From contig NC_053404.1 in NCBI RefSeq assembly GCF_016859285.1, positions 16,135,105 through 16,199,104 on the forward strand: a stretch of 64,000 bases of DNA. Reading direction: 5' to 3'. How positions within the stretch are numbered: position 1 is the stretch's first letter; every line of letters begins with the position of its first letter. The notes under the pieces are model-generated. The model had not been told where the DNA came from, ran no database searches, and saw nothing but the letters and a program-made list of their open reading frames with translations. Positions 48,928-64,000 of the stretch are shown here, piece by piece. This DNA is from Xiphias gladius. Lineage: Eukaryota > Chordata > Actinopteri > Istiophoriformes > Xiphiidae. The translations under genes were made by a program, and so were the position numbers.

Positions 48928-51900
48928 ATGAAGCTCGGACTCTGCCAACTGCCACTTATTCACTTTTTAATGACGTTTCCTCTCATCTCTGGATCACCTT
49001 TCCAATACAGCATGTTCCAGAACAACGCACATTCTGGCAGCGAAACACGACAGAGAAACAAGTGAGTAAGCTGAAATGTCTATAGTTCCTGTCATGCGAA
49101 TGATGGGGAATAAAATGCAGATTGATGTGCTGATTCATTTGTGCGTTCCATCTTCTCCGCGTAAATGCAAGCAATCGGTTGTGTGTGTTTAACCGGTGAT
49201 TTTTCTGCAGAAACTGGTGCGCCTACGTCGTGCACAAGAACGTGAGCTGTGCCGTCGTGGGAGGCACGGGGAGTTTCGTGCAGCCGGACTTTTTACCGTG
49301 TCCACCAGAGCTGCCAAACTGTGCGCAACAAGTGATGTAAGTTCCCAGAAGTCCTGGACACTGGGTGGAGGGCAGATATTCTTTGCTTTTGTTAGTATTT
49401 TTAACAATGCAAATACTCTTGCTATTATCATACAGTTTGGATTGATCCACCACTGATGTGATTCATCTATATCTTCGGTTGAGTCAGTTGTGCATATGAG
49501 CTAGTGAGTTTATTGTATTTTTATAGTCTTGTTTGGTATCAGGTTCCTGTAACATTTCTCTGTGTACCAGTGTATGTTTTTTACAACTATGAAGAACATA
49601 CACTACGAAGTGTTACTATAGTACACTTATCATTTTTATCGTAAAAAAACGAAACAAAAACATTAACACCCTGATGTATATGCATGAGTGAGAAAAATAA
49701 AGGCTCTTAATGGGGAGTAATAGAAATGAGATTTATTTTTTAGAAGAATCAAAAAACATGACTTATTAAGCAAAAAGCCTGATCATTCAAGCATCTTTGT
49801 TGAATCTTTATGTATGGCAAACATGGATTGACTTTGTCTTCGTTTTGCTTCAATGTGCATTGAGCAACAAACACACTTCTGAGATGCAGTTAACCATCGG
49901 ATGGCAGGGGCATGTTGGCCAACGTTGTCTTCATGGTGGAAAGTCGGGAGCTGCCTCCTGCCAACTACATGATTAATTCATTGTAAATGTGACTTTGTTT
50001 ATTTAGTCTTAGGCTTTATTACATTGTTATTCCAAGATTACATTGTATTTCTGAGAGGGAGGATTGCGCAAAGTCTTTTACTGAGCCTAGTTGTGCCATA
50101 TCTGTGAATTTTTAGAAACCAGAATATATTCATGTCCTCATGTGTTAAAATGCTTCCAGATATCGGACACACTTTAGGCCCATGTATAAGATTGCATACA
50201 AGACTGTAACAGAGCTGGAGTGGAGGTGCTGCCCAGGGTACCAGGGCCATGACTGCAGGGAGGTGAGAGACCCAAAGTTACTCCAAGTAGAGCGTTTGCC
50301 TCATGCACCCTCTGATGCTGGACAAATTCCAGTCCCACAAGGTGAAAGACATGATTATAACTAAGGAAATTTAGCATGAAAATGTGAAACAAAATTAAAC
50401 AAATATGTCACTGCCGAAGCATTCAATTTCCTGTTTCCTAACCCTCTCTTTTTAATCGCTCACTATAGCTCCAGAACAGCGGACAGAAGGCCAGAGAAAC
50501 CATCCATGGGGAGGGGAGTGGCAGTTTGGAGGTCAGACAGGTCACAGGCCACTAGGGGGTCATGGAGGATCTCAAAGTGCACAACACCTGGAGGAAAGGG
50601 TGCAGCAACTGTCCCAGATGGTCCTTGACATGCAGGCAAGAATGACAGACATGTCCTCTGATCTGAGACTGGATTTCCAGGAGGACGCCAGTAAAATGTT
50701 TGTTACGCTGCTCAATAACCTCAGACAGCCTGTCAGTGCACAAGGCGTAGAACCCCAAACCATTCAGGTGCAGGACTTCTCTTTTGACCACGAGACAATG
50801 CCAATGGACGAAGTTTTGAACAAGATCAGCCAGGTCACAGAGGATCTAGAGTCCAAGACTAATACCCTCGATGACCTGCTGAGCCGTGTAGACCGTCATG
50901 ACGGACAGATTCGTCTGCTAATGGAGGCTGCCCAGAATCCAATGTCCACACCTCCTCCAGCTCCCCCATCTAGTGATGGAGACCTACGTGCCTACCTCGA
51001 CGTTAAGATCCGCACTCTGAGAGAGGAGTTGATGGAGGGCATGGAAATCAAACTGGCAGACTTGAAGAACTCTTGCAATTATAAAATCATGTCAGTTCAG
51101 GAGCAGTGTGAGGGACAAGAGGCCAATTACCTCAGCCTGGCCGAGCTCATGGACTCAAAGGAAACTGACCTCCGCAACGAGATCCAGGACCTTATGACCA
51201 AGCTGGTTGATCCAGGAAAGGAAGGCACCGCAGTATCTGATGCTGTTCTCACTCGTGTGGAAAATGTTGAGATCCGTCTGAACTCATCTGAGAATACTAT
51301 GGCGGGGCAGTGCCTCTCTTTGGAGGAGAAACTGAAGAGAGAAAGGGCAGAGGCCATCAAAGACATGAGGGAGACTCTGGAGGATAGTCTGGCCTCCATG
51401 GAAGATAGACTCACCACCCTGTTGGTAGATACAAGCACCAACTCGCAATCTGGAGTTCAGCCAGAGAGTCAGGATGCATTGCAGAGGGACGTTAACTCTC
51501 TAAAGGGCTCTTTTCAAACTCTGGAGGATAGACTCAATGTCTTGGACCAGCTGTGCTCAAAGGAGCACAAGGCTAATTTAACTGCTGTAGAAAACCTTCA
51601 GCAAGACTTCCAGAGCTGCAAAACTGCTATAGGTGACATGGAAACTAATCTAAAAGCCCAGATAAATGGCCTTGGAGCCATGGAGGGGCAACTCCTCAAC
51701 TACAGCACAAGCATTGAGAATGTACACAGTGAGCTGAGCTCCATGAAAGGCCACATGGGCAGATTGGAAGAATCACTTACAGATGTAGTCCACCGGCAGT
51801 CTCGGACCTTCCAGAGCCTTAACTCTACTTGGAGTCAAGTTAAAACAGGGGCTGAGCAGGAGGCCAAAGACCTTTTGGAGCTCCACAGAATGCAGCATCA

Positions 51901-54900
51901 GGAACTTAGACAGCGGCTGGAGGCGCTAGGCAGGGAAGTGAGAGCGGAGGCCGATCAATGCAGGGAAAAAACCAAAGATGTTGGGAAGGAGATTGCCCAC
52001 ATGGACAGCCGCATCGTTAGTGTGGAGAGTTTATGCGGCAAGCTGGATCCCATGTCTGGCAGCCTCCAGAGGATCAGAGAAGGGCTGAATAAACATGTCA
52101 CTGGTTTGTGGACTTTTGTCAACCACCTGAATGGCACCGTTAGAGCTCATGCCAAAGATATTGGAGGACTGAGGGGAACTTGTCAGAAGCTCCAGAACCA
52201 CATCGCTAACGTAGCCAGAGACCTCCAAGTGCTAACAGACAACAACTCTGGGAAGACAGGTAAGCTTTCAGTACTGTAATTTAATCATAAACCAGGCTTT
52301 TTTATTGCCTTATGGTGTGAGCCATTACTTTGTTCCCACAATGTAGAAATTTAAAGCAACACCAGGTAACTTTTGAAAGAATAAATAACACATTCTTCTT
52401 CTTACAAATAAAAGTTCAATACCTCAGCAGTAAAACACACTCTTGCTCAAGTCATTCTGCTCTGGGGTTTTGCTGCTATAGCCTTGCCTGGTCTGGTATG
52501 ATCAGCTTATGATGGCTTATGTTCACTAATGTTAGTACTGTATAAAAGACATCACTGACACCATTCACTACGATTATTATCTACTTGTGCTACTGTTATT
52601 ATCTGCAGAAGTTTCCCTAATAGAAGCTTGAGATAGCAATCAAATAGCAGTTATAATTCCTGAACTTGTAGATCATTGAATGGACTGGAGCCCATTTGTT
52701 TAGCCACGGCTGGCTGCGTTATTGGCGAGGTTGCAGTGTTGGCGTGTATTTCAGTGTGTGAGTGAGAGGAAGTTGGATTTTTCATTTAACCGTGTTCTCA
52801 GTTAAAGGAGGCAGGGCTGATTGAAGACACATTCTTGATTTAATAGACCCCGCTTGTGCTGAGCAAGGCCTTGGCTCAAAGAAATATTGCGCACTTGGGT
52901 TTTTTGTGCATCCAAGTGTACATTCGTGTGTGTTTGTCCATAAACCCTACACGTTTATGTATAGTTTCTTGGGTGTAAAATGTTGAGTAGCATTAAGTGT
53001 GAACATCAGGTGGATCTCCTTCCCCCAGCTTAATCATGTGGATGTGCGGCTATTTGTTTATAATTAATGCCGGATGTTAGTGTAAGACTCAGCTATGTTG
53101 CTGTAAGCCTATTTGAGAGCATAGATTTCCATATCAGTGCATATGTTGGATACTTCTCGTATGAGTCTGCTCGTTAATGACACCTATGAGACCGAGCTGG
53201 ACTTCGCTGAGTCTCATAGTTGTACATCTGAACTAGAAGCACACCCATAATGTTTCCGAGCCAAGTCTTTTTCTCTGGGACCAGCTAGTTTTCAGTTACT
53301 GGTTTATGGGGCAGGTGATGCTGCATGCGATCCAGTCCAGAATCTCATGGGAGGTGATCTGGAATAAAGTAGTCCTGTGTCTTGTTTTGGTCCCAGTCCA
53401 AGTCAAACCAGAGGCTTTGCCTCAAGATATGTTTCAGCTGTATTGTTCAAAGATGCCAGTTTACTCCTTTTTACCAAATATTGAATCTGTGATGTCTGAG
53501 AAATGTTGCCACTCCACCCTATGGTTTTTGTCATAATGCATAATTTAATTCATCATTCTGCCATTGGGAAATTCTGCAAGTGGGAGCACAGTTACTTATG
53601 GATTCCACTCACTCTCAGTGAGGTCAGGGGTCGCTCTGTGCTTCGCTTTTCTGTTTGTCTTTGCACTGCCAGCTACCTTGTCCTATTGTCTCCCTCCCTG
53701 CTTATCTGAAGAGAATGGAAAATGCTGCATGGAGGGGTCCATTACAGAGAGTTCTGCACACAGCTTATCAGTGATCCTCATATGGTTCACTCATGGGCGC
53801 CTTTATTTCAGAGCCAAGAGTTTCCTTATGTTTTGATAAGGTGCTACTGGATTGAAAATTATATCACTCTTCTTCAGCGCTGTCACATTTCTACTCCCAT
53901 CTCTTCAGTCCCATCTGCGGTCTCCTCACATGTTTAACTTCCATGGCTGAGTTCCTCCTCTGTTGAAATAAACAGTGTGAACACTCAACGCTGCATTGGG
54001 GTCCCAAGGGCCATTTGTCAGCGTGTTTACCGTGATGTCATACCAGTTGTTAACCTTAAATGAGAGGGTCAGGAAAGGGGGGAAGAGAGATGAAATATGT
54101 CATTCTTGAAGTGATTTTCTTGCTTTCAGTGCATACTAACCATGAGGTTCTGTCCACCTACCATGAAGTACAATAAGTACAATTTTCTAACAAGTGTAAA
54201 GTGTATCCAGTGTCCTGCTGGAGGATAAACACGAAAGGAATGTTTCACAACCTGGCAACCTAAAATTCTTCTTATTAATAGTTTATAACTGTTCTATAAT
54301 GCATCACTAAAGAATTTATTAACAATGAATAAAGCCATTAGTTAGAACATTTCCAAAAAGTGAATTCTTAAAAGTTGTGCCAAAAATACATATATATGGT
54401 CCACTTACTAGATTTTTCGCTGTGCTTTCAACCACATCTCATGGTCTTATAGAGCACAGTCTTTTTTAGGAGCTTTCGACCTCATCTCACAGTCTTTGTC
54501 CGTAGCAACTGAGCAAACTCCAGCTGCTGATAGAGACCATGACCTGTTGTGCCTGTTCTGTTTGGCTGTTGTTTGAAAAATTCCATAAATAGTTACATCA
54601 CACAAAAACACAGTGAGATGTGGCTTAAAATCGCCTGAAAAATGAAACAATTTACCAAAAAAAGTAAAGGTACCTTGTGGAGTTCTTTCACCATGTGTAG
54701 CGCTATGGAGCAATGTTTATAAAAGAGCGTTGCTGTGCAAAGAAATGTACCCGCAAAGGCATTGCAAAAGACATAGATGTAAACAATGCTGCCTTTAAAT
54801 TGTTAAAAAAAAAAAATCAGTTTTGCAAATGTTTTTTGAGGAAGGAAGTGTATGTATTTGCTAGACATCAAGGATACACACAATGTTATTTTGTGATAAA

Positions 54901-57900
54901 CAATGACTGTAAACTTTATGAGCTGTTGTTTGTGTCCCACTAGTCATAAGTTGTGTGATTCCATCACATGCCTGCTATTGATTCTCTCATTATATAATGT
55001 TGTCATACGTGGAGCCATACGCTTCCTCAGTTTGTAAGCATGCATATGTAAAATGTACGTGTTTCCTTATCCCTTTACTTTTGTTAAAGGACACCCCTAG
55101 CATTGTCTTTTGAGAAGGTGGCTTCATCGTTGTTTAAACAGCATTGTAGAGCCCTAGTATGCGGATGTTCTGAGATAATAACACATGCTTTCCTGCTCCT
55201 GACAAGGCTCAGTGGTTAGACTCGTAGGTCAATAAGCTGTGAGAGATATGGCCACTTGTAGGGTGACAACACTCTGGGCAGTGGTCAACCATGATAACCC
55301 CATGAAACCAAAAACAAGATGGGACCTGACAGAAAGCCCTCAAGAGCAATAAAGGCCTTGGCTGCTGTAACTGTGGCTGCTCATTTATCCTGACAGAGTT
55401 GGTGTTACATTATCTGATGTAAGACATTTAGCAGTCGTCTTTCTTCTCTCGAGTTCTGCTTTGAGCACTAAATTCTGGGGCTGGGTTTATTGATTCCTAA
55501 ATCATAGCCTAAGCGCCCAGTGTGGTTTGGCTAACAGTGACTCATAAAGTCAACGCGCACTGCATTGCTCTGCTGTCATTATAATGTGGTATGTAACGGC
55601 CATTCTTGTGAGACAAGGGGCGGTTGTATCTCAGTAACTGGGGGGTAAGCAAGTAACAACGCAAGGTTTCCCATGTTGCTCTGGTGGAAAGGTAAAATAT
55701 GGGGTCGACAGCAGGTCCAGCTGCATTTGTTCACAGCTCTCCTCTTTCATCGTGACGAACACTCTCACATGCATACATACACCCTGCGTTTGCCTCTTTT
55801 ATCCTCTTGGCGCTAGGTCTGTGAGCAGTTTCGAACTGCTCCCATCAAAACCCACTCCCTGGAACACAGGTCTCGCTTTATACGAGGAGCGACACGACTA
55901 GCAAACGCAGACCAGTAAAACACATGCACGTGTGTGTGTGTATACGCAGACTTACCCCCCGTGCTGTTTTAAGGTTACACACTGGTCCCTCTCCATATGT
56001 TGTGTCTAACAGGCAGACCTCTCTGGCTTCTATACTAAATGACCCTTTTCCCCGGGGTGAGGGGACTGGCTGTCTGGTGACTGAACATGTGGCCGGGCCT
56101 TGGTATGCTGCTGGTATGCCTTTCATGTGCTGGTTTGCCTGTTTTCTCGCTCTAGACCGGAGAGTAACGGCGGCCGTGTGCCCCCCAGCCGGGAGGCTAG
56201 ATTTGTTGATAAACCCCAGGGTTCGTCTCAGCTGTGGTTCTCAGGAATGCAGCGGTACATGAAGTTAAGAGCTGATCACCGTATGACGGGAGATGGGGCA
56301 GCGGTCTGTCATTTTCTCTGTTTACGACCGTGACAACAGGCTCAGATAATCACTCACTATTTGGCTGTTAATGAGCGTCAATGGTAGCCGGACCATAAAC
56401 TTGATTGGTTATCATAAAGCGACAGTGCAACATCACGTATAAGTGCATGTTATCCCTATGAGGTTTTTCTTCAGAATCTGTTGGTGCAGGTACGGTACGA
56501 CAGTGCCAACCTTTGAAACATGTTGAGCAAGAGCTGTACAGGTGTAACTAATAACGCTAGTAGTAGCCGTTCTACATTTAGCAGGCTCAGTAGCATAACC
56601 ATGATACTAAATGCACCCATTTTTTAATGTTATTAGTTATAGCTGTGTTAAGATGTCCGAATGTCTGCCCTGTGAAAGATCTCTTACTGAAAAAAAGTCT
56701 GTAAGTACAGTAACTATTGTATAAATGGGAGATAATAATACTTTTTCAAACCATTACATCCTGATCAGCAGTCAGACTCTCCAAGGAGATTCAGGGCCTA
56801 AAAAGAGAAGTCTTGTGTTCATAAAAAATGACAGCCATTTGCATCTTCTGCTCATAATTGAAAGGTTTTTACTGGGGACATACTTCTTACGAGTGATAGG
56901 GGTGAAGTTAAAGTGTCAACATGAAACCAGGTGGTTTGTTAACACATCTGACCTCCAAACATGTGGCTTCCCATCTGTCTCTGCTGACCTGCAGCCTCAG
57001 CCCCATTGCTCACTCCATATCTGTCTTTTTCAGGTGTTCAGGTTGCAGTGGAGGACGCAGGACTTCCCCAGGGTTCAAGTAAGAGCCTCACAGTGCCGGT
57101 TGGCCCCGTGAACGCCTCTCTCCCTCAGCCACCTGCGATAGAGACCGGAGAGGCAGGTCCCCCAGGCAAGATGACCTCGTCCAAGTTGCCCAAGGGGACC
57201 GGCGGCAGCACGATGCCTGTTCAGGGCTTTGCTGGAGCTCCAGGTGTGACATGCCCACGTGTGCATGCACTCTGTCCTGCATGTTTCCCAGCATTGTCTC
57301 ATGTGTCTCGTCTTTTTGTTGGATTTCACAGCTACCCCAGGCAAATTCACTGACTCACCAAAGACCAGCATGCCAATCATCTCAGGTAAATACTCCTCTA
57401 ATTTTGTTATGCTGCATTACAATAAAGCCTTTCAAGGGTGGGTGAAACCGTTTTCCTTTTGCTCAGCAGTCGGAAATATGCCCCACGGACCATCACCACA
57501 GAAACCTGCCATGGCTTTAGGTCAGAATTTATTAATCATACAAGATCCTGCCATTGTTACTGTAACATTTGCTAGTGTGCGATGTTTCCTTTCATGTGTT
57601 CAGATGAGAAGGTGTCGTTCTCAGCCGGTCTGACTCTTCTACCGTTCCGAGGAGAAGTCGGAATCATTCGATTTAACAAGGTGTTGGTCAACGATGGAGG
57701 ACACTACGACCCAAATACAGGTAACCATTACTACCGTCACTGCCTGTAAAAATGAAGCATCAATCCAGAATTTACTCCAGTTTCAACCGTAATTTTCAGC
57801 CTCCACTGTTATGAATTTGATTCGATTTTTCAGATGGTTGCAACTAATTGTTTTTGTTACAATGAATGTATGAACCAGAGAATCAGAATAAAGACTCTGA

Positions 57901-58344
57901 TCGAAAGTGGCCTAATGAAATCATTGTACATCACGGGATGTTTTAGTAAATACCCTCTACCTTAGTACCATAATTTTGACACTTAATCAGTGTCTCCCTG
58001 TGTCCTCAGGTATCTTCACAGCTCCCACAGGTGGCCGCTACCTGGTGAGCGCTGTTCTCACAGCCCAGCGAGGTGATAAGGTCGAGGCGGTTCTCTCAGT
58101 GTCCAACCGCAGCATCCAGAGGCTGCACTCGGCAGGTTTCTCGTCTGGAACGGCAGCACCGGCGTCACTTGAACAGTGTAACTGCAGCAGTGCGACCTCA
58201 CTGAGCCTGGTTCTCTCACTGAAGCGAGGCGACCGAGCGGGACTCGTCATGACGGCCGGAAAGCTCGCCGTCTCAGCCTCCTCCTCTGAGATCCTGTCGT
58301 CTTTCAGCGCTGTGCTTCTTTACCCCACCCCGTCGAAACGGTAG
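48928..58344 (+). CDS. EMILIN2: EMILIN2, elastin microfibril interfacer 2 (9 coding exons)
   Basis: Predicted 1000 aa; human EMILIN2 has 1053. Exons: 48928-49061, 49211-49336, 50160-50341, 50469-52259, 57034-57243, 57332-57385, 57467-57520, 57604-57720, 58010-58344; all phases agree. The product is a secreted extracellular-matrix glycoprotein that assembles into multimers on elastic fibres. It has a signal peptide (about 1-22, [17 protein letters not shown]), then an EMI domain (about 46-119) opening with [13 protein letters not shown] and closing with [13 protein letters not shown]. One 1.8-kb exon encodes a long coiled-coil stalk with heptads such as [16 protein letters not shown] (about 148-744). 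A Pro/Gly-rich linker (745-850) and a C-terminal C1q domain (about 853-1000; [34 protein letters not shown]) follow. The Pro-rich linker before C1q is the EMILIN-2 hallmark, and synteny supports this paralogue. Several N-glycosylation sequons are present. Confidence 0.95.
52260..57033 (+). other. EMILIN2 intron 4 (4.8 kb)
   Basis: This is the largest intron of the gene, between the coiled-coil exon and the Pro-rich linker. It holds the second copy of the dispersed repeat found in METTL4 intron 7 and several open frames of 60-130 codons that match nothing and overlap each other. The frame at 56725-57111 runs across the exon 5 acceptor in a different frame and is not real coding. Confidence 0.7.
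54440..54965 (+). repeat. Dispersed repeat copy 2 (partner near 9.8 kb)
   Basis: The part 54765-54890 aligns by eye with 9780-9910. The element appears to extend both ways (TTGTGATAAACAATGACTGT then AACTTTATGAGCTGTTGTTT downstream). Imperfect dyads such as the pair around 54440-54490 (CTCATGGTC, CTCATCTCACAGTC) suggest a non-autonomous DNA transposon, but the ends are not defined. Confidence 0.55.
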
Positions 58345-58970
58345 CCCTGCCACTTTCAGAGACAACTGATACCTTATATAAGCCAAAGCGGGGTATGGTG
58401 TACATTATTGTGTATACACTAAGGCTAATTGTGATATTTTATTATCAAAGCAGTGAAAGACAACCTATTTACCAACAATAACAAGAGGTAAAAATACAGT
58501 ATCCAAATAATAAAATAGGACTATTTCAATCATGAGTACTAATATATAGTGTTTATATTGCAGTTATTTTATATTTTTGTTGTCTTGTTGTTTACAACCT
58601 AGATCTATCAAATACATGTTTTGCTTGAACATGTAATTGTTGTCCACTGCAGTAATCTTAGTTTCTCCCTTTATTCAAGAACACAAAGTGCCTTGTACCT
58701 ATACCTTCCGGTAATTACTGATGTTAATGCATCGTCAGTGCTAAAATTTAAATTCCAGTTGATTCAGTTTGTTAATTACTGGGCAGAAAATCTGTTTCAG
58801 AAAGAACTTTAAACATCCTACAGTTCATACCAGTTGTCTTTATTGCGGATATACTCTGATGCGGACATTTGACATTAATGTTACTGGCCCTACCTATGCC
58901 AGACTCCTCTCCTTGTTGGTGCTAAACTGTCAATAATGCTTTGATTGTTCTCTCTAACACAGTTTTTGCG

Positions 58971-59018
58971 TTTATTAAAGCATCATTGAGCAAAGGACTT
59001 TTGATTCAACAGTTTATT
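58971..59018. terminator. Convergent poly(A) signals of EMILIN2 and LPIN2
   Basis: The plus-strand hexamer ATTAAA at 58974-58979 lies 630 bp past the EMILIN2 stop. On the minus strand, AATAAA occurs at 59018-59013 and again at 58976-58971. The string TTTATTAAA at 58971-58979 therefore reads as a signal on both strands. The LPIN2 3' UTR would be about 1.25 kb. The two transcripts must end within tens of bases of each other or overlap. Confidence 0.6.
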
Positions 59019-60257
59019 AATACGATACATACAGTAAATATACCATATATACAGTTTATATACACAAATTGGATCTACAATTTTGACACACTATAAAAAT
59101 GCCCTTACATAAGTCATGTTCGGAGCTATTCTGTCACACTGTCTAACAAATGTGTATGAGTGTATTTGTACCTACACTGTTACATCATAATGTCAACTGG
59201 ATTACCACGAGGTAATCACAACAATCTACAGAAAACACTTGAAGAGGCAGCAAAACTTCGTCACTGAAAAGTGGAATCTGACTACATGAACCAAGAAAAT
59301 ACTGTGTGTTCTCACCACACAAAGTTCATCACTTTCATAGAAAGAATGCACTGAGGTTCACTGACAGCTGAGCATGAAAAGAAAAATAATAAAAAAATAA
59401 GTGGCATGACGATAATATACTGTAGTTTTCACAAGTCAGGCAAAACATTTCAAAGATTAATTTTGAAAATAAAAATAAAAATTTTCTACTGTAAGTCTAA
59501 CAATCCTGATTTTGGCAAAAATACTTAAAACCAAATAGCAGCAGTATCTACAGTTCAGAAAGTGCCTTTTTTTTCAAATTACAGTAATGCAGTTATTAGC
59601 TATGAGCAAAGTCCTTTCACATTTTTCTTTAGCATAATAGTGCAAAATCCTTAAGCTTTGGAGCAAAGATATTCATTTCTATACATTAAATAACACTGTT
59701 ATAGAGCGAATAAGGCCTTCAAGGGACGACTAAACACACCGTGTGCTGTTGATGTTTGGTGATGGCTCCCAAGTCAGGCAGAAAATGTGCACTACAGTCA
59801 GTATTTTTGTTTCATCCTGGACGCTCGCCAGTTTAAGACGTTATTGTACCTCCACTGCCTAAATAAGCGCGTAGGCAATTTCTTCACAGAAACATTGTGC
59901 AAAAAAACAGTGCAAATGATAAAACACAAACTGATCATAGCCTTGTCATCCCAAATACACCTCTTAACTGTGTAGCTCAAGCACAAAGAATACTCTCCAA
60001 GTGTATAACAGGAATAAACCCTGAATGAGATGATGTTTCACTGAAAAACATGGAATACATTAATATCCCAAACTTTTTCCCCGAACCGGAATCTGTCTAA
60101 GACAATATAAAACTAATATATATTTAATTTATATTAAAGAATCAGTGTTAACCAGAAGAATCAGTATTACGCCAGTGCATACAGGCATGAAATAAATTAC
60201 TTCTCTGAGTTAAATTGATTTCAAGTAATTCATTTAAAACATTAATATCAGTCTGAG

Positions 60258-63927
<3,670 letters not shown>

Positions 63928-64000
63928 CTGGAATAAGTGGAACACCAAAGCCTTGTTTTTAATTTTGGTGACTGAAAAATATTTCTACATGAATAACAAC

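Noticed and set aside
50264-50364. Read-through of EMILIN2 exon 3 to the in-frame stop, or a GTGAGA donor at 50264
   Set aside because: Ending at 50263 leaves the wrong phase for the long coiled-coil exon. The GTGAAA donor after 50341 gives the matching phase and keeps the open linker.
56725-57111. 128-codon open frame at the end of EMILIN2 intron 4
   Set aside because: It crosses the exon 5 acceptor in another frame. The EMILIN2 frame, not this one, continues the gene.

Overview
This window is vertebrate nuclear DNA, almost certainly from a ray-finned (teleost, probably percomorph) fish. The genes are split into many small exons with GT-AG introns, the spacers are AT-rich and full of degenerate dispersed repeats, and the encoded proteins match known vertebrate families. 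Nothing in it is prokaryotic, and I found no tRNA, rRNA or CRISPR array. All exon coordinates were worked out by hand from reading frame, splice signals, phase continuity and remembered family motifs. No database search was run.

Layout. Bases 1-7.6 kb hold no gene I can support, only degenerate repeats and one perfect hairpin. METTL4 (adenine N6-methyltransferase) runs on the minus strand from the ATG at 21194 to the stop at 8063, with 8 coding exons and a predicted 452 aa. About 760 bp separates its start codon from that of SMCHD1, which is transcribed the other way. SMCHD1 (non-canonical SMC protein with a GHKL ATPase and an SMC hinge) fills 21954-48200 with 47 coding exons that join in frame without a break, predicting 1968 aa. 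EMILIN2 (secreted EMI/coiled-coil/C1q glycoprotein) occupies 48928-58344 on the plus strand with 9 coding exons, predicting 1000 aa. LPIN2 (phosphatidate phosphatase) enters from the right edge on the minus strand. Its last 11 coding exons, 63927 down to 60258, encode about 411 C-terminal residues including the DIDGT catalytic motif. EMILIN2 and LPIN2 converge and their poly(A) signals lie within about 45 bp of each other.

The order METTL4-SMCHD1-EMILIN2-LPIN2 is that of human chromosome 18p11.3, except that NDC80, which lies between METTL4 and SMCHD1 in human, is absent here. The four genes do not form a pathway: snRNA/DNA adenine methylation, chromatin silencing, extracellular matrix, and lipid synthesis/coactivation. 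The arrangement is conserved synteny, with one shared divergent promoter and one shared convergent terminator region.

Introns carry remnants of mobile elements: a Penelope-like reverse transcriptase fragment in SMCHD1 intron 6, an L2/CR1-like LINE 3' end on the minus strand of SMCHD1 intron 23, several copies of four short dispersed repeat families, microsatellites, and an unusual coding-like acidic/basic tail fragment inside a repeat copy in SMCHD1 intron 42. I found no clearly new biological system. The best leads are two long perfect hairpins, the captured coding fragment, the altered LXXIL motif in the lipin, and the missing NDC80.
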